Assembly: GCF_007830055.1 (NCBI RefSeq)
Contig: NZ_VLLE01000002.1
Location: forward strand, 569,953-633,952
Reading direction: 5' to 3'
From: Lacibacter cauensis
GTDB taxonomy: Bacteria; Bacteroidota; Bacteroidia; Chitinophagales; Chitinophagaceae
Length of the DNA: 64,000 nucleotides
Shown here: positions 1 through 7,788 of the stretch, one piece after another
Numbering within the stretch: position 1 is the first letter of the stretch
Layout of the letters: every line of letters starts with the position of its first letter
Program-made: the position numbers and the translations under genes
Notes under the pieces: generated by a model
The model's input: the letters and a program-made list of their open reading frames with translations, nothing else
Databases searched by the model: none
What the model was told of the DNA's origin: nothing

Positions 1-657
1 AATGGCAAAAAAGTGGGTGTAATCGATCTTACCCGTGGCGAATTAGGTACCAGAGGTACTGCCGAAACCCGCCGGCAGGAAGCGGCTGTTGCTGCAGAAA
101 TTATGGGTGTGCATGTACGTGAAAACTTAGGCATGCGGGATGGTTTTTTTAAAAACGATGAAGAACACCAACTGCAGATCATCCAAAAAATACGGCAGTA
201 TCAGCCTGAAATTGTGATTTGTAATGCTATTGAAGACCGTCATCCCGATCATGGCCGTTCTTCCAAACTGGTGTCTGATGCGAGTTTCTTATCCGGGTTA
301 CGTAAAATTGAAACGGCTCTCGATGGAGTAGCTCAGGAAGCATGGCGACCCAAATATGTGTTTCATTACATTCAGGACCGTTACGCTGAGCCCGATTTTA
401 TTTTTGATATTACATCTGTCTTTAATCGTAAGGTAGAAAGTATTAAAGCCTATGGTACACAGTTCAGTAATGCTTCTGTGAATCCTAACGATGATGAGCC
501 TCAAACCTATATTTCAACGCCGGCTTATTTCGATACCATCATTTCCCGTCACAAAATGCTGGGTAAACGCATTGGTGTAGAATATGGTGAAGGCTTTATT
601 ACCGAAAAACGAATAGGCATTCGTTCGTTTGATGCGTTGATACAAATCACCACCTGA
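1..657 (+). CDS. bshB1: Bacillithiol biosynthesis deacetylase BshB1 (5' end cut by window)
   Basis: The reading frame is open from the first base, so the start lies upstream. About 30 residues, including the usual N-terminal AHPDD-type zinc motif, are missing from view. What remains is typical of the LmbE/PIG-L zinc deacetylases: DLTRGELGTRGT near the start, AIEDRHPDHGR with the HPDH zinc ligands, and a C-terminal GVEYGEGF segment as in BshB1. The family removes the acetyl group from GlcNAc-malate, the second step of bacillithiol synthesis in the cytoplasm. No other bacillithiol gene is visible here. The family assignment is strong. Specificity for GlcNAc-malate over other amidated sugars is inferred from the BshB1-like sequence. 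Confidence 0.88.
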   Translation, partial: NGKKVGVIDLTRGELGTRGTAETRRQEAAVAAEIMGVHVRENLGMRDGFFKNDEEHQLQIIQKIRQYQPEIVICNAIEDRHPDHGRSSKLVSDASFLSGLRKIETALDGVAQEAWRPKYVFHYIQDRYAEPDFIFDITSVFNRKVESIKAYGTQFSNASVNPNDDEPQTYISTPAYFDTIISRHKMLGKRIGVEYGEGFITEKRIGIRSFDALIQITT

Positions 658-733
658 TAACAATCAGTCGTAGTTTAGCCTGTTAATACATTGTCATCAT
701 TCAACAAGCTGCTCAAAAAAGACGCAGATGCGT

Positions 734-741
734 TACCTTTG
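734..741 (+). promoter_or_regulatory. Bacteroidota -7 element (TACCTTTG) upstream of the desaturase
   Basis: TACCTTTG matches the Bacteroidota sigma-A -7 consensus TAnnTTTG. It lies 24 bases before the ATG at 766. I saw no convincing -33 TTTG at the usual spacing. Confidence 0.5.
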
Positions 742-765
742 CTGTAATTTTTTTTGTTAGAACAT

Positions 766-1833
766 ATGAGTACTCCAAAATTTGCCGTTAAAGCACATTC
801 TTTTCATGCCGAACTTAAGAGAAGAGTAAATGCTTACTTCGAAGAACAAGGCAAACGTCCTACAGGTAATTTTCAACTGTTTTTTAAGGCCATTGCATTT
901 GCGGTTGCATTAATTGCAGTGTATGTGCATCTTGTATTTTTTACGCCCGGTATCGTTTTAGGTATCATTGAATCAATCATTCTCGGCGGATTGGTTTCGG
1001 CCATTGGTTTTAATGTAATGCATGATGGTGCGCATGGCAGTTTCAGTAAATACAAGCCGGTAAATGTTTTAGCTGCTTTTTCGCTGAATATTCTCGGTGG
1101 CAGCAGTTTTATGTGGAATGTAAAGCACAACATCATTCACCATGCCTATACCAACGTAGATGGTGTGGATGATGATATCGATATCCAACCCTGGATGCGT
1201 ATGAGCAGCACACAAAAGAAATACCGCCTGCACAAATACCAGCATCGTTATTTCTGGTTCCTGTATGCGTTGCTGTACATTCTCTGGATTTTTGTGCTGG
1301 ACTATCAAAAGTATTTCAAGCAAAAGATCGGTACCATGCCTTTAAAGAAAATGCATGTGAGCGACCACGTGGTGTTTTGGGCATTTAAGATTGCACACTT
1401 ATTTATTTTCGTAGCATTACCAATATATGTTGCAGGTTTTCTGCCTTGGTTATTAGGTTTCTTGGTTTCTACATTGTTTGCAGGTTTTGTGTTGAGTATT
1501 GTATTTCAGCTTGCACATACCGTTGAGCATACGCATTTCCCGATGCCGGTTGAACCCGATAACCGGTTGGAAGATGAGTGGGCCATTCACCAGTTGAAAA
1601 CAACCGCCAACTTTGCAACAAAAAACAAATTGATTTCAATGCTCGTGGGTGGATTGAATTTCCAGGTAGAGCATCACCTGTTCCCGAAAATTTCACACAT
1701 TCACTATCCTGCCATCAGCAAAATCATTAAGCAAACCTGCCAGGAGTTTAACATCGAATACATCGAGTATCCGAAAATGCGGATGGCCCTTGCATCGCAT
1801 GTGGCATACCTGCGGGAAATGGGAAGAGGTTAA
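766..1833 (+). CDS. Fatty acid desaturase (acyl-CoA/front-end type)
   Basis: This is an integral membrane di-iron desaturase that inserts a double bond into fatty acyl chains. The three histidine boxes are present: HDGAH, HNIIHH, and near the C-terminus QVEHH. The glutamine in the third box is typical of front-end or linoleoyl-CoA-type desaturases. There are four to six hydrophobic segments between the boxes and no fused cytochrome b5 domain. The frame is open from a TTG at 754, but I chose the ATG at 766 because it follows a good -7 element and gives a normal N-terminus of 355 residues. The end overlaps the convergent methyltransferase by four bases. The family is clear; regioselectivity cannot be told. 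Confidence 0.88.
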   Translation: MSTPKFAVKAHSFHAELKRRVNAYFEEQGKRPTGNFQLFFKAIAFAVALIAVYVHLVFFTPGIVLGIIESIILGGLVSAIGFNVMHDGAHGSFSKYKPVNVLAAFSLNILGGSSFMWNVKHNIIHHAYTNVDGVDDDIDIQPWMRMSSTQKKYRLHKYQHRYFWFLYALLYILWIFVLDYQKYFKQKIGTMPLKKMHVSDHVVFWAFKIAHLFIFVALPIYVAGFLPWLLGFLVSTLFAGFVLSIVFQLAHTVEHTHFPMPVEPDNRLEDEWAIHQLKTTANFATKNKLISMLVGGLNFQVEHHLFPKISHIHYPAISKIIKQTCQEFNIEYIEYPKMRMALASHVAYLREMGRG

Positions 1834-2414
1834 ACTTTTTCAGCAATAAAAAATAATTCTGCGTTTGCACGTGGAGGAATGGAGTTGGTACACAACTCCA
1901 TTTTTTTTAGGTGTAAGTAGGGGCTAAACCGTTCTTCGTATTCTTCTTTACTGCCGCCAAACGGCGGACCTCCTTCAAACGAGCGGTTGAATAAAACACC
2001 TACCAGCTTACCGCCCGGTTTTAACAAGCGTTGCATTTGCTGTACGTATTGATTGCGCAAGGCTGGATCAATTGCGCAAAAGAAAGTTTGTTCCAGTATC
2101 AGATCGTATTGTCCTTCGTGTGCAAAAAAATCGCCGGTCGTAATTGTAACAGGTGCATCTTTGAACTTCGCTTGCAACGCAGCGGTCAAAACCGGCGAAA
2201 TATCCAGTACCGTAACATTGGTAAATCCATGTTGCAGCAACCATTCCGCTTCGTAAGCATTACCACAGCCGGGTATAAGAATAGCCAATTGTTTATCAGT
2301 TATGGTTTGCAGATATCCAACCAGTGGAGTGGAGCCATAACCAATATCCCAACCGGTTTCGTTTTGCCGGTAGCGGTTGCTCCAGTAATCGGCATTTAAA
2401 GTTGTTGACGACAT
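1830..2414 (-). CDS. Class I SAM-dependent methyltransferase, TPMT-like
   Basis: A 194-residue protein with the class I methyltransferase fold. The SAM-binding motif LIPGCGNAYEAEWL sits at about residues 46-59, with the acidic end of strand 2 at VLDISP. The N-terminal YWSNRYRQNETGWDIG resembles the thiopurine S-methyltransferase family, where the Trp and Asp contact SAM and substrate. Family members methylate small thiol, selenium, tellurium or halide substrates, and the natural substrate here is unknown. The gene converges on the desaturase with a four-base overlap. Just before the start, the complement carries a TAACTTTA sequence close to the -7 consensus. Confidence 0.82.
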   Translation of the reverse strand: MSSTTLNADYWSNRYRQNETGWDIGYGSTPLVGYLQTITDKQLAILIPGCGNAYEAEWLLQHGFTNVTVLDISPVLTAALQAKFKDAPVTITTGDFFAHEGQYDLILEQTFFCAIDPALRNQYVQQMQRLLKPGGKLVGVLFNRSFEGGPPFGGSKEEYEERFSPYLHLKKMELCTNSIPPRANAELFFIAEKV

Positions 2415-2440
2415 AGGTTAAAGTTAGGAAACCTGCAATG

Positions 2441-2475
2441 AAAAAGCCGGAAGATGATCTGCATCTCCCGGCTTT
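2441..2475 (-). terminator. Rho-independent terminator of the MORN-caspase gene
   Basis: Arms 2443-2455 and 2463-2475 (AAAGCCGG core) pair over 13 bases with one mismatch around a 7-base loop. On the minus strand the stem is followed by TTTTT, so it ends the gene at 2494-4542. Confidence 0.8.
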
Positions 2476-2493
2476 GTATAAAAATGAAATTTG

Positions 2494-4542
2494 TTATTGC
2501 GCTTTAAAGTAGAAGATATCGTAGAAATTTGAGTTGAGCCAGGGTTTTTGTTTACCGCTTGATTTTTCACGCACTTCACGACCGGTTAACTTAAACACAT
2601 TTTCGAGTTGCATGTTGGGCGATGCGATGTATTTGATTAATGCACCGGTGTACAAACCATTGGTGCCTGCAACACCATCGCTGGCAACAGACCCAGGATC
2701 TGTAGCAAAAGAAATAACAGTATTATCGGGTGGTGTAATAGACGCCAAACCTTCGCTGGCATCATCATCGCCAAACGAACCACGATCGAACGGATTGTTG
2801 CGGCAGGCATCCAAGATTACAATGTTGAGTTTGGTTGATGCTCTTTGCATACGATCCAATACCCAGTTGATATTCGGACAATCGTCTTTTACATCCGATT
2901 TGGTCTGCAGTTTAAAATCAATCGGAATCATGAAGTTGGAGTTGTCAACCTGCATACCGTGGCCTGAGTAATAAAATAACGCCACATCGGCACCAATAAT
3001 CTTTGCTCCAAAATCACGGATAGCTGCTTTCATTTGTGTTGCGCTGCCATCAATTACTTCGATCACTTCAAAGCCGCAGGCTCGTAATACCTGTGCCATT
3101 GAACGGGCATCGTTTTTTGGATTGCGCAATGCCGTTGCATACTGATATGACTGATTACCGATTATCAACGCCAGTTTTCGTTTAAAGTTGGTAGTTACAA
3201 GTCCGCTGGTATTACTTGTGCCGAAATTGGTATTGCTGTTGGTAGTATTGGTTGGTTTATTGTTGGTGTTACTGTTGCCTGTATTGTTGTTTACATTCGG
3301 TTTGTTATTGTTAGCGGTGGTATTGTTGTTACCGGTTGTGGTGTTCGGTTTTGTATTGTTTTGGTTAACCGTAGGCTTGTTGTTGTTGCTGTTGTTATTG
3401 TTTGCAGCAATGGTTCCGGTATTGCCGCCCGCAGTTGATTGATAGTTGTTTCGTACCCATGCATCGTAACCGGGAGGCGGTGTAGTTTTATCCTGGTAAG
3501 TACCTTCTTTCCAGTATCCGATTTTCAACGTACCGTCAAACTGCACTAATTCTCCTTTACCATGTGTGCGTTGATCTTTCCATTCGCCGGTGTAGCGTTC
3601 GCCATTGGTATAGTAGTAAGTGCCTTTGCCGTTAAACTTGTTATCGTCGAAATTACCAATGTACAAATCGCCGATATCGAAATAATATTTGCCTTGTCCG
3701 TTACGGTAACCGTTTTTAAAATAGCCTTCGTAATAACCATTGTTGTATACATATTTACCGTAACCATTCTTACAATCGCCGCTGATGCAGCCTGTAGCAT
3801 TACCGTTTGTTACCAGCGATGCTTTGGGTGTAACCAGGTTATTATCTTTCCAGAAACCGATCTTCTTAACACCCGTGTTGGGATCGTAGTTGATGCCCCA
3901 GCCATTACGTTTACTATCAATAAAATAGCCTACATATTTCTCACCCGTAATAAAGAAATAGGTGCCGTAACCGGTTAACAGGTTTTGTTCAAACTGACCA
4001 ACCCAGCGTGTGCCATCGTTCCAGTAGTAAGCGCCATAGCCATCACGTTTGCCGTTTTTGAAATAACCAAAGTAGCGGTCGTCGCCACTATAATACTTCA
4101 TACCATAACCTGCATCACAATCACCGTTAAGGCAACCGGTGGTGCCGACGGGTTTACCGTAGTAAGAAATTTTACCGAGGTATTTGCCTTTTTCCCAAAT
4201 GCCGGTTTGTTTGTTTCCGTCGGCAAGTGTTTTCTCGCCTTCGCCTTCAAATTCTCCATTTTTAAAATCGCCAATGTATTTGGTGCCGTCTTTAAACTCC
4301 ATCACCCCAAAACCACTGAACACATTGCCGAGGCTTTCACCAATAAATTTTTCACCCGTTTTCCAGATGTACACGCCAAAACCTTCCCGTTTATCGTCGT
4401 AAAACTCGCCTTCGTAGATATCGCCGTTTTCGTATTTGAATTTGCCAAAGCCCGAGCTGCAGTTGCCGCTTAAACAGGTTTGACCAACGGATTGCAATGA
4501 AAAAACAACAGAAAAGAAAGAAATGAAAACGATTGCTTTCAT
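2494..4542 (-). CDS. Secreted MORN-repeat protein with C-terminal caspase-like (C14) domain
   Basis: A 682-residue protein in four parts. Residues 1-21 are a Sec signal peptide ending GQ. Residues 23-350 are MORN repeats in three blocks, each opened by a C-x-x-G-[ND]-C pair (Cys 23/28, 137/142, 252/257). Residues 370-447 are an Asn/Thr-rich linker. Residues 454-680 are a peptidase C14 (metacaspase-like) domain with the catalytic pair visible: His528 in YYSGHGMQ and Cys580 in LDACRNNPF. Caspase-like domains cleave after basic or acidic residues, and MORN repeats usually bind lipid or protein. Both parts should lie outside the inner membrane. It is monocistronic, with its own terminator. The domain calls are firm; the biological role is unknown. 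Confidence 0.9.
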   Translation of the reverse strand: MKAIVFISFFSVVFSLQSVGQTCLSGNCSSGFGKFKYENGDIYEGEFYDDKREGFGVYIWKTGEKFIGESLGNVFSGFGVMEFKDGTKYIGDFKNGEFEGEGEKTLADGNKQTGIWEKGKYLGKISYYGKPVGTTGCLNGDCDAGYGMKYYSGDDRYFGYFKNGKRDGYGAYYWNDGTRWVGQFEQNLLTGYGTYFFITGEKYVGYFIDSKRNGWGINYDPNTGVKKIGFWKDNNLVTPKASLVTNGNATGCISGDCKNGYGKYVYNNGYYEGYFKNGYRNGQGKYYFDIGDLYIGNFDDNKFNGKGTYYYTNGERYTGEWKDQRTHGKGELVQFDGTLKIGYWKEGTYQDKTTPPPGYDAWVRNNYQSTAGGNTGTIAANNNNSNNNKPTVNQNNTKPNTTTGNNNTTANNNKPNVNNNTGNSNTNNKPTNTTNSNTNFGTSNTSGLVTTNFKRKLALIIGNQSYQYATALRNPKNDARSMAQVLRACGFEVIEVIDGSATQMKAAIRDFGAKIIGADVALFYYSGHGMQVDNSNFMIPIDFKLQTKSDVKDDCPNINWVLDRMQRASTKLNIVILDACRNNPFDRGSFGDDDASEGLASITPPDNTVISFATDPGSVASDGVAGTNGLYTGALIKYIASPNMQLENVFKLTGREVREKSSGKQKPWLNSNFYDIFYFKAQ
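3202..3435 (-). repeat. Asn/Thr-rich low-complexity linker in the caspase protein
   Basis: Codons for residues 370-447 encode mostly Asn, Thr, Lys and Pro in irregular N-rich runs. The DNA is a degenerate GTT/GTA/GTG repeat on the + strand. It separates the MORN and caspase parts and could vary in length by slippage. Confidence 0.85.
3493..4476 (-). repeat. Three Cys-bounded blocks of MORN repeats
   Basis: Codons for residues 23-350 carry about a dozen MORN units (G-x-G-x-Y/F ... Y-x-G-x-F/W pattern) grouped in three blocks, each beginning with a CxxGxC-type pair. The regular spacing produces long spurious open frames on the + strand. Confidence 0.85.
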
Positions 4543-4656
4543 GCTGGGATATTTTTGGGTTGAAGTTAAATGCTTGCCTAAAGTTACAAATACCCATTAC
4601 TTGGTATTTAAATAGTTGCAATTTTGAATAAAAAACTTTCAACTGTTAGTATCCCT

Positions 4657-4664
4657 TATCTTTG
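4657..4664 (+). promoter_or_regulatory. -7 element (TATCTTTG) for the acyl-CoA dehydrogenase
   Basis: A perfect TAnnTTTG 19 bases before the ATG at 4684. A weak TTTC at 4637-4640 could be the -33 element. The element lies inside the frame that opens at TTG 4624, which argues that the longer N-terminus is not translated. Confidence 0.65.
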
Positions 4665-4683
4665 GCAAAAACGATTAAGTCCT

Positions 4684-5838
4684 ATGCATTTTCAATTGAC
4701 AGAAGAACAACTGATGATTCAGAAAGCAGCCCGGGATTTTGCCCAAACCGAATGCTTGCCCGGTGTTATTGAGCGTGATGAACTGCAGAAATTTCCCAAA
4801 GAACAGATCAGCAAACTGGCCGATCTGGGTTTTATGGGTATGATGGTGAAACCCGAATACGGTGGATCAGGAATGGATACCATCAGCTATGTACTGGCGA
4901 TGGAAGAGATCAGCAAGGTGGATTCAAGTGTGAGTGTGTGTATGAGTGTCAACAACAGTCTGGTATGTTATGGCCTGCAGGAGTATGGTACCGAAGAACA
5001 AAAGCAGAAATATTTAACGCCGCTTGCCCAGGGTAAGAAAGATGGCGAACTGTACATTGGTGCGTTTTTGCTGAGCGAACCGGAAGCGGGCAGTGATGCT
5101 ACTTCGCAGCAAACAACAGCAGAAGATAAAGGCGATCATTATGTGATTAACGGCATTAAAAACTGGATCACCAACGGTAACTCAGCTTCTGTTTATTTAG
5201 TGATTGCACAAACCGATAAAGCAAAAGGCAGTAAAGGAATTAATGCGTTTATTGTAGAAAAAAGTTGGCCCGGCGTAACGGTGGGTGCCAAGGAAAACAA
5301 ACTCGGCATTCGTGGAAGTGACACACACAGTATTTCTTTCCAGGATGTAAAAGTGCCCAAAGAAAACCGCATTGGTGAAGATGGTTTTGGTTTCAAATTC
5401 GCTATGAAAACATTGGCTGGCGGACGGATTGGTATTGCGGCACAGGCGCTTGGTATTGCCAGCGGTGCATATGAGTTGGCTTTGGCGTATTCGAAACAAC
5501 GCAAAGCCTTTGGTAAAGAAATTATGCATCACCAGGCTATTCAGTTTAAACTGGCCGATATGGCAACGAAAATTGAAGCAGCCCGTTTGTTATGTATGAA
5601 GGCTGCATGGGAAAAAGATAATCATCTCGATTATACACTCAGCTCATCCATGGCGAAAGTGTTTGCAAGTGAAGCTGCGATGTGGACAGCAACAGAAGCG
5701 GTACAAGTGCACGGCGGTTATGGCTTTGTAAAAGAGTTTCATGTAGAGCGTTTGATGCGGGATGCAAAAATTACCCAGATCTACGAAGGAACCAGCGAGG
5801 TACAGCGGATTGTAATTAGCAGAAGTATTTTGAAATAA
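4684..5838 (+). CDS. Acyl-CoA dehydrogenase
   Basis: A FAD enzyme oxidising acyl-CoA to trans-2-enoyl-CoA and passing electrons to ETF. At 384 residues it has normal family length. It shows the N-terminal helical domain (FQLTEEQLMIQKAARDFA), the middle beta domain (FLLSEPEAGSD), and the C-terminal domain with QVHGGYG and the catalytic Glu in QIYEGTSEVQR. This arrangement matches short-chain (butyryl-CoA-type) dehydrogenases. The frame is open from TTG 4624, but ATG 4684 fits the family N-terminus and the promoter position. The gene stands alone, followed by two hairpins. Chain-length specificity is inferred only. Confidence 0.93.
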   Translation: MHFQLTEEQLMIQKAARDFAQTECLPGVIERDELQKFPKEQISKLADLGFMGMMVKPEYGGSGMDTISYVLAMEEISKVDSSVSVCMSVNNSLVCYGLQEYGTEEQKQKYLTPLAQGKKDGELYIGAFLLSEPEAGSDATSQQTTAEDKGDHYVINGIKNWITNGNSASVYLVIAQTDKAKGSKGINAFIVEKSWPGVTVGAKENKLGIRGSDTHSISFQDVKVPKENRIGEDGFGFKFAMKTLAGGRIGIAAQALGIASGAYELALAYSKQRKAFGKEIMHHQAIQFKLADMATKIEAARLLCMKAAWEKDNHLDYTLSSSMAKVFASEAAMWTATEAVQVHGGYGFVKEFHVERLMRDAKITQIYEGTSEVQRIVISRSILK

Positions 5839-5900
5839 TGAATAAACCCCGACAGTGGTTACAAACCCTGTCGGTGGTTAAATTTGAAAACAATATTCTA

Positions 5901-5939
5901 AATGTGCTGATTTGAAAATGATCAGCACATTTTTATTTT
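5901..5939 (+). terminator. Rho-independent terminator after acyl-CoA dehydrogenase
   Basis: A perfect 11-base stem (5901-5911 with 5921-5931, AATGTGCTGAT/ATCAGCACATT) is followed by TTTTATTTT. A second, weaker hairpin lies just upstream: 5849-5855 (CCGACAG) pairs with 5868-5874 (CTGTCGG). Confidence 0.85.
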
Positions 5940-5942
5940 CAG

Positions 5943-5950
5943 CAACTTTG
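5943..5950 (+). promoter_or_regulatory. -7 element (CAACTTTG) four bases before the yggS ATG
   Basis: It matches TAnnTTTG except for the first base. It ends four bases before the ATG at 5955, which puts the predicted transcript start at or next to the start codon. Confidence 0.5.
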
Positions 5951-5954
5951 CACA

Positions 5955-6635
5955 ATGGCAGTGAATACAGAAGCGTATCAATCGATTAAAAAGGAACTGG
6001 ACGCAAAACAGGTTACACTTGTAGCAGTGAGTAAAACAAAACCTGTGGAAGATATTGTTGCATTGTACGAGTTGGGACAGCGAGATTTTGGTGAAAACTA
6101 TGTGCAGGAGCTGGTTGATAAACAGGCACAGTTGCCGAACGATATCCGTTGGCATTTTATCGGTCACCTGCAAAGCAACAAAGTAAAATACATTGCGCCG
6201 TTTGTGCAGTTGATTCATGGAGTTGACAGTTTGAAACTGCTGAAAGAGATCAATAAAGAAGCAGCAAAGAACAACCGTGTAATAGATGTGTTGCTGCAGG
6301 TGCATATTGCACAGGAAGAAACGAAGTTTGGCATGAACGCTGAAGAGCTCAATACAGCGATTACTGAATTTGAAAATTTGAAAATGGCCAATGTGCGCAT
6401 CTGCGGCTTGATGGGAATGGCTTCGTTCAGCGATGACATGGAAAAGGTGAGGGGAGAGTTCTGCAATTTGAAAACATTGTTCGATGCAAGTGCAGCGAAA
6501 CTTGCCACTCACCATTTACCACTCTCTGTTCTTTCCATGGGCATGAGTGGCGATTATGCAATTGCTGTTGAAGAGGGAAGCACAATGGTGCGTATCGGCA
6601 GTTTGTTGTTTGGTGCAAGAAATTATGCGAAATGA
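5955..6635 (+). CDS. YggS/PROSC-family PLP homeostasis protein
   Basis: A 226-residue cytoplasmic protein with the alanine-racemase-like TIM barrel that holds pyridoxal phosphate but has no known catalytic role. The family buffers PLP and supports amino acid balance. The PLP lysine is Lys27 in VAVSKTKP. Other family signatures are FGENYVQEL, WHFIGHLQSNK, a V-D-S-L segment, and the C-terminal LSMGMSGDYAIAVEEGSTMVRIG, which binds the phosphate. The start at 5955 gives a standard N-terminus. The end overlaps the next gene by four bases (ATGA), so the two are probably cotranslated. Confidence 0.93.
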   Translation: MAVNTEAYQSIKKELDAKQVTLVAVSKTKPVEDIVALYELGQRDFGENYVQELVDKQAQLPNDIRWHFIGHLQSNKVKYIAPFVQLIHGVDSLKLLKEINKEAAKNNRVIDVLLQVHIAQEETKFGMNAEELNTAITEFENLKMANVRICGLMGMASFSDDMEKVRGEFCNLKTLFDASAAKLATHHLPLSVLSMGMSGDYAIAVEEGSTMVRIGSLLFGARNYAK

Positions 6636-6901
6636 AAGAGAGTAAGAATAGGAAGAGTGATTATACAGGTGCTTTCAAACAACTTTTATGGTTTTTTGTT
6701 ATGGCATGCTGGATTGGATTTGTTAGCCTCCTCGTTTTTGGCACAAGTGGTGGTTTTATTCAACAAGACAAATATAGTAAAGGGAAGGAGGTTCCAGTAA
6801 CACAAGGCGCTGCCCTGTTTGCAGCTGTATTTTCAACCACTATGCTTATTGCTATGTATTGGCCCGATAAGAGAAAGAAAAGAAGCCAGCATGATACTTG
6901 A
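6632..6901 (+). CDS. Small membrane protein of unknown function
   Basis: An 89-residue protein that I do not recognise. It has a basic N-terminus, two hydrophobic segments (about residues 17-38 and 58-76) and a basic tail (PDKRKKRS), suggesting two passes through the inner membrane with both ends in the cytoplasm. Its ATG overlaps the yggS stop (ATGA), which supports translation as part of that operon. No clear terminator follows in the 70 bases before the convergent gene. Confidence 0.6.
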   Translation: MKESKNRKSDYTGAFKQLLWFFVMACWIGFVSLLVFGTSGGFIQQDKYSKGKEVPVTQGAALFAAVFSTTMLIAMYWPDKRKKRSQHDT

Positions 6902-6971
6902 TTATTTTCTGGTATCGATTTATGAACTATGGAATAAGGTATATGTTATAAGGTTTAATGGCTAATCTCTT

Positions 6972-7619
6972 TTACAACGGATAACCCGGAATATTTTTTC
7001 CCAGGTAAATATTTCGATCAGCTTTGACCATGCTTCCGGCGGGCTTATGTTTAAGAAGACCGCTGCCCCCACGGTTCTGCAAATGGCTTCGTTCTTCTGC
7101 TGTAAGAAAAGGATCATCGTCGAATACAAAATCATCGATCCAGTATTCCTGTTTACCCGGTTCTTTAATGATGATATGAATGTGTGCCGGATTCTTACTG
7201 TTGGGATATGATCCCGGACGCAACGTAAAGAATTTGTAAAACCCATTTTTATCGGTCTTCATCCAGCCACGCAAATAACCGTGTCGTTTGGCCCAGCCGG
7301 TTTCATCGCCTTTGGTTGGGTAAACACCTGTTTGGTCGGTGTGATAAACATAAATGATCACACCCTCTGCCGGTGTTTTTCCATCCGCTTTGTATACGGT
7401 GCCGCTTACTGCCAGTTTTCGTCCGGGTAAATTCCAATCGGGTAACCAAACCATTGGCTCCAGTTTTTCAAACGGCACCGCACTTTCGTAGATGGCTTCG
7501 CATCCTTCGCATGGGCCACCGGTCTTTATCTCTTCCGGGTTTTTCTTTTGTACCTGTGCGCAGGAGAGAAGCGGCGAAAGTAATACCAACGAAAAAACAG
7601 CGGCAAGAAAATGGTTCAT
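6972..7619 (-). CDS. Lipoprotein related to intradiol ring-cleavage dioxygenases
   Basis: A 215-residue protein. The N-terminus ends in a lipobox-like LLSPLLSC|AQ, so it is predicted to be exported and lipid-anchored. The core matches the intradiol dioxygenase beta-sandwich: VSGTVYKADGKTPAEGV, then GVYP and TLRPGSYP carrying the two candidate iron-ligand tyrosines, and PAHIHIII with the two histidines. Cytoplasmic relatives cleave catechols between the hydroxyls using Fe(III). Exported forms are common in Bacteroidota and their substrates are unknown. The frame is open to 7652, but ATG 7619 gives a proper signal sequence. No aromatic catabolism genes are nearby. Confidence 0.82.
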   Translation of the reverse strand: MNHFLAAVFSLVLLSPLLSCAQVQKKNPEEIKTGGPCEGCEAIYESAVPFEKLEPMVWLPDWNLPGRKLAVSGTVYKADGKTPAEGVIIYVYHTDQTGVYPTKGDETGWAKRHGYLRGWMKTDKNGFYKFFTLRPGSYPNSKNPAHIHIIIKEPGKQEYWIDDFVFDDDPFLTAEERSHLQNRGGSGLLKHKPAGSMVKADRNIYLGKNIPGYPL

Positions 7620-7776
7620 GTTGCATTCGTTTTCTGAACAAATGTTGCACAACTGGTAAAGCTGTTCAATTAATTTACATCACCTGCATTTGCTGCTTGA
7701 CCAACTGCAGTTCTGCATTTCGTCAATTAAAAGCAATAACTGCTGTAATCCTTTTTAACAGGCCAATTTTGTACAT

Positions 7777-7784
7777 TTATTTTG
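7777..7784 (+). promoter_or_regulatory. -7 element (TTATTTTG) directly before the lytS-like gene
   Basis: TTATTTTG differs from TAnnTTTG by one base and ends four bases before the ATG at 7789. The predicted transcript start therefore coincides with the start codon. Confidence 0.4.
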
Positions 7785-7788
7785 AGGT

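Noticed and set aside
3202-3435. Possible CRISPR or tandem repeat array in the GTT-rich stretch
   Set aside because: The units are irregular and encode the Asn/Thr linker of the caspase protein. There are no spacers, and no cas genes are in the window.
3188-4473. Long + strand open frames (3188-3442, 3562-3978, 3985-4473) opposite the MORN-caspase gene
   Set aside because: Their products are shadow translations of the repeat codons (runs of Val/Leu or Ile/Thr/Val) with no family features. The minus-strand protein has clear domains and active-site residues.
5922-6515. 197-residue minus-strand frame opposite yggS
   Set aside because: It is Cys/Phe/His-rich shadow sequence overlapping a conserved gene and the upstream terminator.
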